From NCBI GenBank assembly GCA_033961575.1, contig CM066728.1:34596352-34660351 (forward strand): a DNA stretch of 64,000 bases. The letters are read 5' to 3'. The DNA is from Aselliscus stoliczkanus. Lineage: Eukaryota > Chordata > Mammalia > Chiroptera > Hipposideridae. The notes below the pieces were generated by a model, which ran no database searches, was not told where the DNA came from, and worked only from the letters and a program-made list of their open reading frames with translations. A program made the translations under genes and the position numbers. Positions 1 through 10,827 of this stretch are shown in pieces (within the stretch, counting starts at the first letter, position 1; every line of letters starts with the position of its first letter).

Positions 1-1314
1 GGGTACCTCCTGATGGGACGTTCTAGCTTTAGTCTCATCTTGTGTTCTGCCATCAGAAATACCTTCTGATCAGGCTGCTCTTGAAGAAGCACCTTCAATG
101 CCTGGGCATTCAAGATTGTCTGTAGGTCCCCAGCTTTACTCCCTAGCCCATATTTCATGTTTCCCCTATATAATCTATAGCCTGGTCGCTATGGATAACT
201 CATCTTTCCAAGAATGTGCGCTTCATGTTGTCCCTTGTGTCTCCCAACCTGTGGACCCCTCCTCCTCATCCCCTCCTTTCTCCCCTTCTGGAAGCTTCCT
301 CACTCGCCTCCGCCGTGGTCCTGCTCTTCCCTGATCCCCTGATGGGACTGACTGCCTTCCCCCATCAGGGGCCCGCAGAGCAGTGGGTGGTCAGCGAGCC
401 TCCTCACAGTTCAAATCCATGTCCAACTTCCAACAGTCTGCCCAGTTCTAGAACTCTTTCTGACTTGAGGAAATCCAACCATCATTGGCCATGAGGGAGA
501 AAAGATCTTACCGATCAGTCCCTGTTTAAGCTGCTGTGGGTTAATACTGTGTTTGAGCCGTACAGATGGTGGAATGAAATAGGACTAGGGTGGGATCCTT
601 TTAAGAGGAGCCCCCACGGCGCAAACAAGCCGCAGAATCTTCACCGCTTTATTAGTGGGACTGTTATTTTAAAAGGTGCTGTTTTATACATTTGCACTTG
701 CTGATTCTTCACATCTGGCTGATTTATAATAGTAATTAGGCAGTGGATGTTGTACTTAGAGTTGCATAAATGCATAGGGGTCTGCAGGACGATACCAGCC
801 CGTGAGTTCGTTATCACAGAAACAGGCTGCTGAGCTCCAGAGCGGGGCCTTGAGGGGCACAGAGGAAGACGGATGCTCGTCCCGGGGGTGAGCTGGCGTT
901 TTTTTGGGTAACTGAGATTTCTGTTCACTTCTGTCAGTGCCCCCATGTTCCAGCAGCTCAGAAAGAAGCCTTGCCCGGGATCGTATAAAGGCAGAGCGAT
1001 GGGTAGCTCCCCACAGCCCCCAACCTGTGACCACCACAGATGCATTTCCTGGGCAAGAAGTACGTTCAAGGGAGAGTCTGGGCCAAAAAACATAGACTGT
1101 TACCACCATCTCACTGCTATACCTGGCAAAAGACAGCCACACGCAAACATCCCTACAGAAGGACAGTTTCCCTGGGGACACCTCTTCTTAGTGCCACAGG
1201 CCTGTGCTCTTTGCCAGGTATTATCTCCGGCCCTTTATGGGTCTCAGCGTCCTGCAGTGAGATAGGGGGGCTCTCTGTTTGAGGAGGGGGCACAGCACTG
1301 CAGGTGGGTTACTG

Positions 1315-1420
1315 GTTATCAGCACCATGGTCTCTTAACTGTGCCACAAGTTCCTCATTCATAACATTAGAATATTAATAGTACTGACCTCAAGGGTTGT
1401 TGAGAATTAAATAATATTAT
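1315..1420 (+). mobile_element. MIR-like fragment
   Basis: cctcaagggttgttgagaat and the preceding cctcattcataacattagaa follow the MIR consensus loosely. Confidence 0.6.
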
Positions 1421-1549
1421 CCTTGGTTAGGACTTAGACTTAGCTGTTACCCTCTGCCTGGAGTTTCTAAAACATAATAAGTAGTTATAGATTGTGATGT
1501 TTACCATGAAGGAAATACATAGGGTGATGCGAGAGTCACTGGAGATTTT

Positions 1550-2048
1550 TTTCTTTTTCTTTTTTTTTTTTTATGATTTTTTTAATTGGGGAATTGGGGG
1601 AGGGGGCCAGCCAAGTTGTTGTTCTTCAATCTTCATTGTGGAGGGCGCTACTCTCCATCTGGCTTCCCATCGGCAGCTCGTGGCCTCTAAGCTCAAGGTG
1701 CTGAGTTCAGTCTTAGTTGCAGGTGGGCTTAGCCACCATCCCATGTGGGAGTCGAACAAGCAGCCTTATTTTTAAGAGCTCACACTATATATCCTCTGAG
1801 CCATCTGGGAGGCAGCTCAGCTCAAGGTGCTGAGTTCAGTCTTAGTTGTGGGTGGGCGTAGTCCACCATTGAACAGGCAGTCTTGTTGTTGCACTAGCTG
1901 AGCCATCCTGCCACCTGTTGGCAACTCAGGGACAGCTCAGCTAGGGCACAGCATTCACTGGCCCATGTGGGAATCAAACCGGCAGCCCTGTTGCTCAGAG
2001 CACACACTCTAAGCCAACTCTTAAGCAACTGAGCCACTCAGCTGGTTC
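1550..2048 (-). mobile_element. Composite type-B SINE
   Basis: Reverse-oriented, with a T-rich left end and repeated units (aaggtgctgagttcagtctt occurs twice). It ends ccactcagctggttc and is homologous to the composite copy at 51488-52106. It is interrupted and diverged. The boundaries are approximate. Confidence 0.82.
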
Positions 2049-2089
2049 TGAAGATTTTTTTTTAATTCAATATAGATTGCAATGAATAT

Positions 2090-3170
2090 GGAAGAAATGA
2101 CAAAGAGCTCTGATGTCATAACTCTGAGATATCTGTTTAAATGGGTGGGCTTCTCTGGGGAGGTGGCATTTAAGCTGAAATAACAAGTAGCTGAGTGGAG
2201 GAAGTACGTCGGAAGCAGAGGGAAGGGACTGCTGTGCCATGGGGAAGAGCGTGGTGTGTGCTAAGCACTGGTAGGATCCCAGCACACAGCGGGGAGACTG
2301 GGAGGCAGGGGTCAGGTCAAGCATTCAGGTGAAAGGAAGACCACAGAATGGATTCCAAGTGCAGGTAGAAGGCACTGCAGGGCAGTAATATGATTTGTCA
2401 TATTGAAAAGTGTTTCTGGCTGCTCTGGGAGAACCTGAAACAGAAGGGTGCAATACAGAAACCACTAGGAGGCCCTGTGGTTATTGGGGGAGAACTGATG
2501 GCCCTGGGGAGGTGCTGGCAGAAACAGCCAGGAGAAGAGATTTAGAAGGCGGGCTTTGCTGTTGACTGGATGTGGAGGACGAGGGGAAGGAAGGAGTGAT
2601 GGCTGACTTAGGACTGGTGTCAGCAGCCTGGCAGATGGTGTTGCCATGCTGACAGGGGAGGGAGGGTAGATTTGGGAGGTCAGCTCAGAAACCCTGCTTT
2701 GGACATGTTAAACTGAAGCTGCCTGTTAAGGAGAGATGTCACATAGACAAGTCCAGAGATGGGAGGAAAGGCCTGGCACTAAGATTTGGAAACTATTAGC
2801 ATGTTTTTAGGAAAATACTTGGGAATGGAGCGAATCAAGTAAAGAAAGGGTAGGATCTAGAATACGGTCCAGGCCTGAGAGTTAAGCATGCTGAGTATTT
2901 GGGGTTGGAACAGCAAGCGATGAATCTGCAGGAGGCTCAGGACAGCTGGTGAAATCCAGGCACCCCCAAGTAAAGACGTGCATGAAGCAGAGAAGGTGCT
3001 GATAAGAAGGCCAGGACAGTGAGATCTTTGGATATGACAGCACTGAGATCATTGGTGACCTCGTGAGCAGTTGTGGAGCCAGGAGCCTGGTTGGGGTTAA
3101 GTAAATGGAAGGTGAGGGAGAGAGGGACTGCTTTGCAGACACTGCTCTCAATGACTAATTCCATGTAATG
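2090..3170 (-). repeat. Ancient interspersed repeat, family not assigned
   Basis: Purine-rich text such as ggtgttgccatgctgacagg, ccctgctttggacatgttaa and gtttctggctgctctgggag recalls a common, very old mammalian repeat of about 1 kb. I could not name it, and the strand is uncertain. No coding potential was seen. Confidence 0.4.
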
Positions 3171-3674
3171 AGCAATTGCTGAGAGATCCTAGGCCTTGTG
3201 GCTGCATGGCTGTGACTCCCTGCCGTCTGGTCTGATTACAGCTCCTCTGAGAGGTTCCTGGTGGCTGCAGAGCCACTCACTACCTCATCAGGACCAGCTC
3301 TCACCCTGGTGACCACCCCCCAGCTCCACATTTGGACTTTGTGATTGAAGGGCTGCTGCTGGCCTTTTTATTCTGGGGGGAATGCAGCCTCCTCCCTGAT
3401 TGCTCGGAGAGCCCTGCGCCCAGCTCACTGGCAAACCACCTGCTTCTTCTTACCGCCTGCAAACTCCCACCAACAGACTGCTTCTCAGCTCCCCTGTGTA
3501 TATGCCACTGCCTGAAATTATGTATTAGTTAAAAAGAAAAAAAAGTATCTCCCTGGCTGTGTGATTAGAGTAAGATTCCTAGGGCTTTTTGTGACCAGAA
3601 ATAACCTTCATTTTTGGTGGAGCGAGCATGTGTGGGTGACTTGGGTTTTCATCATTATAGCGTAATCCAGCAGT

Positions 3675-4085
3675 CTTTTTTTTTTTTTTTTTAAGATTTT
3701 ATTGGGGAATCGGGGAAGAGAAACAGACAAGTTGCTGTCTTTTTGTTCTTCAGTCTAGTTGCGGAGGACGTTGCTTCACTGGCCCATGTTGGTATCGTCT
3801 TTGCACTCTTCCCGGATGAGGCAGATGGGTCGCCGGCCTCTGGATAGTCGCTCACCGCGGCTATTGGCAGCTCACGCTGGCTGCCGGCCACTCACTGTAG
3901 CCTATGGCAGCCCACTGCAGCAGGGGCTGCAGCCTACACCGTCGCCAGGGCTTGCACAGCCCAGCTCCAGGTGGAGCTGTTGTTAGCTGTGGAGGGCCCT
4001 GTCACTGGCCCTCATATGTGGTATCTGAACCTGGGCTGCTGGTGTCCCAAACCAGCTCTCAACCAATGCGCCACTTGGCCGGCCC
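3675..4085 (-). mobile_element. Long tRNA-derived SINE
   Basis: Starts (reversed) at aagattttattggggaatcg and ends ccacttggccggcccc. Body with gttgcggaggacgttgcttc. No clear TSD. Confidence 0.9.
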
Positions 4086-4529
4086 CATCTTCTTACTTGA
4101 TGATACAGGCATGTATCTTGAGTGAAAAAAAAACAAGACAGGAAGAAAGGGCTTATGCCGTTTGGGGCGTTCCAGAAAAAACAGTGTATGAATGCGTTAC
4201 TCTTGAGGGGCAAACAGTGGAGTGTCTGATTTTTATTTGCTCATCCGCGTGGAGCCTGTGAAAGTGCTCATTTTAGCCTTCTTACTTACCTAGACAAACT
4301 ATAAATTCTTCCTGAGCTGGAGGCCAAGCAAATTTGAATTAGAAACTGGAAGGAACGGGACATGAATGGCTGAGGTTCCAAAGTGACTTGAGTTAGCAGG
4401 CTTGTGGTTCTCACCTGTCATCCTGAGAATCCGAGGAGGCCGTAGCTTTCAGGAAAGGATGCCCGGGCGTGGACCAAGCACCCAGAGCTCCAAGACCGCG
4501 GAGCTCATTCGCAGACCCAAAGGAGAGCC

Positions 4530-4950
4530 GTCCGCCTTAGTACAGTGTCCCAGATCTGCCTGATAATGTGAATCATCGAGGGCGCTTCTTTAAGTATAAT
4601 TCCTAGATCTCAGCCCAAACCTCCTGAGCTGGAATCCAGGGCAACGCCCAGTGCTGTTGCTGTAAACCCATGCCCTGTAAACCACTAGTCATATCACACG
4701 CATCACAGGGACAAGCCACCTGCGTAATTTTAAGTTTTCTAGTGGCCACATTTCGAACTGTAAAAAGAAATGGGGAAATGAACTTTAGTCACATCTTTAA
4801 TCCAGTATACCCCAAATATTATTTCAACATGTAATCAGTATTTTTTAAATTATTGAGATACTTCCCATTCTGTTTTTCCTATTAAGTCTTCAGACCCCAG
4901 ACTTAAAGCACATCTCAATTCGGACCAGCCACATTGCAAGTACTGAGATG
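4530..4950. repeat. DNA-transposon-like fossil(s), tentative
   Basis: gcacatctcaattcggacca and gccacattgcaagt, preceded by gtggccacatttcgaactgt, resemble an old hAT-type mammalian element. A second scrap (about 4540-4665) may be another family. No inverted repeats can be seen. Confidence 0.35.
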
Positions 4951-4959
4951 CTCCTGCAA

Positions 4960-5003
4960 CACCCCCCCACACACACAGCCTCCCCCCCCCCGCCCCCCCT
5001 GCT
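4960..5003. repeat. C-rich low-complexity tract
   Basis: Runs of C with CACACA interruptions. It could form a G-quadruplex or i-motif. No gene. Confidence 0.9.
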
Positions 5004-7842
5004 CCCTCGCAGGCTGTGGCTGCTGTAGAGGGGGCTTCTGTGCAGAGTTGTTACTTCTCAGGAGCTCAGTGTTTGTTTTGGTCCAGAGGAGAAAGGATGG
5101 AGGCATGACTCTTTTAACTGCAGGTGTTGCGTCTGCCTCCCTCACACGAAAACGGGTCAAGTAACCCACATTCTAGGTTTAAGTTTGAGATCTGGCCTGC
5201 CTTCTTTTAAATAAACCAGCCTCCTGGTTCTGTCCTGTAGTTTGTATGAGCTCACTGCCATTGCCCTGAGGCCCAAGGAGTTCTTGGGGGGCAGCTCTCA
5301 GCTCCTGGCCGTGGCTCCCTCTCACCCTCTGTTCCCTTCCTCCTACCTCCTCCGCCCCTGGCTGGGGCTTGGCAGGGTCGGTGGGGCTTCCGCTGCCTTC
5401 TGGGGTTCTGTCCTCCCTTAGAAACCGCCAGGACTGGGAGGGGCCTGGGAGCTGAGGAAGGAAGCCCTTTGTTTTTGGGGGTGGGCTGGGATTTCCATAC
5501 TCACCCTCTGCGAGGTGGGGCAGGGCTGTGGATGCAATTGAGAATAATGATATTGCTCTGGGCAGGGTTTTTTTGTTGTTGTAAATTAATTATTGAGTGC
5601 ATGGTGACATTTTAAATTCTCTTCACAATTTTTTTTCCTTTTGCACTATTAATCAACTTTAGAATGAAAAATAAAAGCAGCAAAACAGTGACAAAATGCA
5701 GGACAAATAACCCTTCTCTATTGTTTTCAGCCTGAGGGAACGGGAAAAAATCTTTCCTGTTCTAAGCTTCCTCAGCTGACAGTGGGCTGCCTGGAAAGCT
5801 CAGAGAATGGGTTAGGAGGGAGCCGCCCTCCCAACACACTATTCTTACTTCTGGTAGGAAATGGTGCCACTCTCAGATTCCTGTAGGAAATGCAGCCAAA
5901 TTTCCTGGTAGGGGCTGGGCCCAGGAGAAACCCCCATTCCTCAGCTAGTGGAAGCTGCTGGAAGGTTCTGCAGTGTGTCCTTAGGGTGCGAGGAACGATC
6001 CCTTGAAGAATGTTGAACCTTAGGACCTAGGGCTGTTGTTCAGCCTCACTCAAAGAGATCTTTCCCCCTCCATCCTCACTCCCAAACGCAGGCCTGGATT
6101 TTTGTGTTGCAACTCCTTTATTACTCATTTTGGAAAGCTTGACTTGCACTTATAGTAGCTCAAGGCAAAAATGTAAAAGATGAGATATTTGAGAAGCCAG
6201 GGAGAACCGGTGCTGAGCCATCCATCATGTGCGAGTCCTCCACCCCAGGCCAGCCTCCCGCACCCCTGCTGCGGGGCAAGCACAAGTACTGAGTGTCAAG
6301 TGTGTGAGAGGGTTATAAAAAATTTCAAGCAATGCAAAAGCGAGTCAAGTAGAAAACGAAAGCCTTCCGTCACCCCCCTTCTGTGAGTGAACCTTTGTTA
6401 AGTGGTGCAGAGCCTTCTGGTTTATTGATAATCAGATAGTCACACTCAGCTTTTTAGTTGTTTTTGCAAAAATGGCATCCAATAGAACTCACCCTTTTCA
6501 CCTGCCAATATATCAGGTATGAGGGTATTTCTCTCTGCACTTTTTTTTTTTTAAGTTGCAGAGCAGTACAGATGTACCTTAGCCAGTCCCCTGCACTTTC
6601 CCACTTTTACTCAGCTGAGGTAACCAATGCTCCCGTGAATGAATGCAGCTCTATCTCATGGATCTCTAGGCACCTCCACTCATATTTCTGTAAGGACAGT
6701 TCCTAGAAGTCAAGTTGCTTCGTCAAGTGATGAGTTCATTTTTTATTTTGCTAGGGACTGCCAAACCACTTTCCAAAAACGATTGGGCTAATTTACATTC
6801 CTCACACATAGTTCTTCCTAGAGAATTTCTTACATAAATCCTGGCTTCTCAGTATGCTCCAAGTACCTTCACTGCGTTGTTCTGAAGCTGCTTTAACCAT
6901 TGTCACTGAGAAGCTGTTGCCCAGGCACGGCGCTCAGCACTGGGGAACCAAACCAAATGAGGTCCTTCCTTGCCGCCCTAGAGCCTACATGCCACTGGAG
7001 GAACCTGCTGAGTTCAGATACATAACCCGTCACGGCAGATTGTCACGCACATGATACACGCACAGTGACACTGCGTGTGATGGGGATTTCTCGGGAGGCA
7101 GGGTGATCACTGCTTCCCTGCCCAGGTCTGTACTCCTGTGCTCCTGTGGGAATCAGAAGGCAATAAGCAGCGTGGACACTAGAAACCTCCCATAACTGAC
7201 TCCCAAGTCTGCCAGCTTGGTTACTATAGCAGTAAAGAGCCCACGGGACTTGAAGCCTTGGGGTGGGGGTGGGGTGGGTCAAATGAAAGTGCAGATATAA
7301 TTTAAGAACTTTAAGGGGAACAAATGAGAAGATCAATTCTGCTCTATCAGTACCACCCTTTCATGTTTGACTTTTTGCAGGGTAGGATCATATTAATTTC
7401 AACGAGTAGACTTGTCCAAGGTAGGCAGTCCGGAGCGGTTCAGATGTTAGGACACTTGGGAAAGGACCTGGAGACGGAGACAGGGTTTTGTGGTCAGGCT
7501 GCACTCGCAGACCATCTGGCACCCCCACAGCAGAAAGGAACTTCTAAATTAGTTTCCCCATCTTGAAGACTAGAAACAACTTCGTCTTGTTCCATTGTGA
7601 CACATGCTTAGATCTCTAAAGGCCCGTATCATTAAAGGAAGCAGGCACAATCGACTTTCAGGCATGCTATGGCGAGGCGTTCTGTCTCCGCTGAGGGCAA
7701 GGGGAACTCTGGGGTCTTCCTTTTTGTCCCCCTGCCTTCTGACTTGGCCAGCTAAACCTTCCTCCTCTCTGCCACCATTTTCAGGGTGGTAGCCACCTCC
7801 ACCATCTCATTACTCATGGTATCCTTTGTCTCTTTGGTACAG

Positions 7843-7965
7843 AGAAAAGAAGTTAAAGGCTAGAGTTCAGGAGTTGGTGAGCGCCTTGGAAAGACTAACC
7901 AAGAGCAGTGAAATCCGACACCAGCAATCAGCCGAGTTCGTTAATGACCTAAAGAGAGCCAACAG
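7843..7965 (+). CDS. MCC: MCC penultimate coding exon
   Basis: The acceptor is tttggtacag and the donor AACAG|GTAAAG. The exon is 123 nt: one base completing an upstream codon, 40 codons, then AG of a serine codon. The translation, EKKLKARVQELVSALERLTK and onward to NDLKRAN, is coiled coil with no stop. Both splice sites are canonical and the frame continues cleanly into the next exon. Confidence 0.94.
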
Positions 7966-9615
7966 GTAAAGCCCTTGTTTTGTAGATTCCCCAAGGGCAC
8001 TTGGACTGTACACCAGGGAGAACGTTTCCATAATTGCTGGGAACTCACTCTGGAGAGGGGCGAGTTCTCACCTGCGCCTTCCGCCCACCCTTACAGCCTG
8101 GTCTTCCCTGTGGCCGTTTCCCAGTGTTCCCTAGAAACCTAAGAAATGCTTCGTAAAGACAAGTCCTTGGGCCAAATGTTTGGGAAATGCAGCGTACTGT
8201 GTGTGGTCTGTCCCCTCTTAATAGTTCATATAGTAAAGGTTCTGAAGCCATAGAATTTTTAAATTCTATTTAGTTGTGTTTAAGCCAATGTTTCCCAAAC
8301 AAACTGTCTCCAGAACTTTTTATTTGAGCAGCACTTAATATCCGGTGGAACATACTTTAGGAAGTACTGCTCTAAGAAAGCAAGCACAGATTTTTGGGCT
8401 CGGGATGCCTTTATTCTCATCAAAAACTGAGGTCCTCAGAGAGATGTGTTCTTATAAATTGTCAATTGACTTCATTTTAGAAACAAAAAGACAAAATTTT
8501 TAAATTGTCAATTGACTTCATTTTAGAAACAAAAAGACAAAATTTTTAAAGTTTTTATTAATTCATTTTAAAAACAAATTCACTACATGAAATACACATG
8601 GCATTTATTTAAAAATAACATTTTACCAAAAAAAGTAGTAATAGCCCTATTACTGTTTTACAAGTCTCGAATGTCTGGTTTAATAGAAGACAGCTACATT
8701 CTCACATCTGCTTTTACAGGCAATATGTGTTTTTAAATGTTAACGGAAAAACCCAGCTTTACCCAGATTGCAAGTATAAAATACAGCACTTCGCAGACCT
8801 CCCCGGAAAGGGCTCAGGCCACTTTGAGAACCTGAATGTACACGGGATTCGGGGTGCTGCTTTGAGCAGAGAGGGTATCAGGACTTACCTAGCCCTGGGC
8901 TCTCAGGGGAAGAGTTCAGAGGCCTCCAGTCTGTGTTCTGCGTGCAGCATTCGCTTATGAATGGCCTGTGTGCGCTGAATCCGGGGGGGGGGGGGGGCGG
9001 CGGTGCCTCCTCCATCCTGGGTGGTCCCTTAGACCTCAGTGCTGAGGAACTGGCTCCTGTAACTTACACTTGACCAACTGTTGCAGGCAGCCAGGGAACA
9101 ATAGACAGACACGCTATTTGTATTTAAGTGACAGATTGCTGGAATTCAGTTACCTTTTCTGCTTATCTATTTTGGATGTGGCTAGCTTAGACTGCTGGTT
9201 TAAACGTCTCCTTCTATGTTAGTGACCAGCCTCTAGCAGTCTGGCTGAATTAATCATGGTTAAGCCAACACGTGCATGGCCGGAAGTGTTGAACTACTAA
9301 CCTGATTTCCTTCTTACTGAAGAGGCTGTCACGTTTCTGCAGCGTGCTGCTTACTGGACTAGTTACCAATGACAGTGTGCGTCTCAGTGCTCCTTAGGGG
9401 GACTGCACTCTCATTTCCCTCTGTTCCCACCCAGCAACCTAGTGGCTGCCTATGAGAAGGCAAAGAAGAAGCATCAAAACAAACTGAAGAAGCTGGAGTC
9501 TCAGATGATGGCCATGGTGGAGAGACACGAAACCCAAGTGAGGATGCTCAAGCAACGGATAGCTCTGCTGGAGGAGGAGAACTCCAGGCCACACACCAAT
9601 GAGACGTCACTTTAA
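7843..9615 (+). CDS. MCC: MCC, C-terminal two coding exons (gene continues upstream of the window)
   Basis: MCC (mutated in colorectal cancers) is a long cytoplasmic and membrane-associated coiled-coil protein. It is described as a negative regulator of Wnt/beta-catenin signalling that binds Scribble-type PDZ proteins. Joining 7843-7965 to 9435-9615 gives about 100 residues of continuous heptad-rich sequence (KKLKARVQELVSALERL onwards), ending in NETSL and a TAA at 9613-9615. I recognise this as the MCC C-terminus. The last four residues, ETSL, form a class I PDZ-binding motif (S/T-x-hydrophobic). The first exon starts with the third base of a codon begun upstream. The shared codon AG|C (Ser) joins the two exons. 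The rest of the gene lies to the left of the window. The gene converges on DCP2. Confidence 0.95.
7966..9434 (+). other. MCC: MCC last intron
   Basis: A GT-AG intron of 1469 nt. It contains a perfect 46-bp tandem duplication (8455-8546), a G-run of 13 or so bases near 8985-9000, and weak resemblance to an old MER5-like DNA-transposon fossil around 8160-8380, which I cannot confirm. No other feature was seen. Confidence 0.85.
8455..8546. repeat. Perfect 46-bp direct tandem duplication
   Basis: The unit begins TAAATTGTCAATTGACTTCA. It occurs at 8455-8500 and again at 8501-8546 without a mismatch, followed by the first few bases of a third copy. Zero divergence in non-coding DNA points to a recent event. 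Confidence 0.95.
9435..9615 (+). CDS. MCC: MCC terminal coding exon
   Basis: The acceptor is gttcccacccag. The exon completes the serine codon and encodes NLVAAYEKAKKKHQ through LLEEENSRPHTNETSL, then TAA. It is basic, heptad-repeat coiled coil with a terminal PDZ ligand. The reading frame runs on past 9599 only in a different frame, which is not coding. Confidence 0.95.
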
Positions 9616-10722
9616 GTGGCACCCGGGCACCCACGTTCGGCCTGAGTGGGAGCAGCGGAAGCAGGTCACCGAGAAGGGCTGGGGACAGTCCCTGCTGGGA
9701 GGATGGGAAATGGGAGGGGCAGGTAGGTCAGCACTTGGACTCAGCCCGGGGGGTGGGAGGCGGGGAGTGGCCCTGGTGACACTGTGCAGACTGTGCAGGG
9801 CCCCTGCCCCTCCCAGACCTGCGGACAGCATGTACATCCCAGCCCTGTGTGCCGTACCCAGCAGGCCCCGCTTTGCTTTCAGCACTGGCTGGGTCTGTTC
9901 TGGAGGGCGTGCCTCAGCGGAGTCGCAGGCGTTTGTTTTGTTAAGTTTCCATTCTTTTCTTCTGTTAGGCAGACAGTGACCTTGTCTCTGGCATCCCCGA
10001 TTTCTCTTCTTTCCTTCTTCAGGGGAAAACTGACACAGTATGTTTCCGTCTAGCTTTGCCTACTGCAGCCAGGCTTCGGTTTTCAAGTCCCACATATCAA
10101 CTCTAAGACACAGACTGTCACTCAAGAGAGGATGGGAGGCAGATTACAGGGTAGTATGCAGTCTCCTTACTGGTAGGGCCCCAGGCGCTGTGCCTGATAG
10201 CTCTGTACGGAAAGACAGGGAGCGGTCTTCTGACTGGGGTTCCCCTCCCAGTGGAGCCATGGTAATAGCCAGTATTCGGAGTTTCCTCAGGGGCAGGAGA
10301 GCCCGAGCCCCCTCCCACACCCAGCACTTGTAATTCCTGGACCTGCCTCATTTCTCTAAGGGCAAGAGGCAGGTCACTGAGTAGGTGTGTTGCAGGCCAG
10401 TCCCACCTATAAGACTCCTGCTGTCAGGAATGGCAGGGGGTGAGGGAATGGTTACTGAGGTCCCTTGTATCCCCCATATGGTTCACTTACGTTGCTTTAA
10501 CAGATGACATGTTGAGCAGAATGCTGCTGGCAGGACCACAGGATCTGAATTCTTTCAGGAAGGGCTTCCATCAGAAAATAAATTCGTTATTCCTTTCCTA
10601 CTGTGACGGTCACTGTCTCACCCTTTCCCTTTCTTCTGTCGCTGCCCTACACTGATACATTTTAAAAGGACCACTTGCCATTTAGTCTGTAGCGCCTGAA
10701 GATCCTATAAGAAATATGTCCC

Positions 10723-10827
10723 TCGGGCCAGCCAAGTGGCGCAGTGGTTAAGCACTGGCTTGGATGCCAGTGGCCCCGGTTCGGGTACCATATATGAGGG
10801 CCAGTGACACTGCCCTCAAAAAAAAGG
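10723..10827 (+). mobile_element. Short tRNA-derived SINE in the MCC 3'UTR
   Basis: The head reads gccaagtggcgcagtggtta, with an A box (TGGCGCAGTGG) and B box (GGTTCGGGTACC), ending cactgccctc plus an A-tail. A perfect 14-bp TSD AAGAAATATGTCCC flanks it (10709-10722 and 10828-10841). It lies in the sense direction of MCC. Confidence 0.93.

Larger units (their letters stand above)
1..7842 (+). other. MCC: MCC intron (3' part), no coding exon recognised
   Basis: This stretch lies upstream of the acceptor at 7841-7842, so it is intron of MCC. I found no reading frame resembling MCC coiled coil. It holds a MIR-like fragment (about 1315-1420), a composite SINE (1550-2048), an ancient repeat of uncertain family (about 2090-3170), a long SINE (3675-4085), a DNA-transposon-like fossil (about 4530-4950) and C-rich low-complexity DNA (4960-5000). 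The remaining stretches, including about 5200-7800, look single-copy and show nothing I can name. A short MCC exon could have been missed. Confidence 0.7.

Noticed and set aside
3332..3532. Possible MCC exon upstream of 7843
   Set aside because: The short ORFs between 1 and 7842 do not resemble coiled coil, and none has matching splice sites in the right phase that I could find.
10723..10827. Functional tRNA gene at the A-box/B-box matches
   Set aside because: A-tail, TSD and many sibling copies show a SINE. The anticodon arm and acceptor stem are not maintained.
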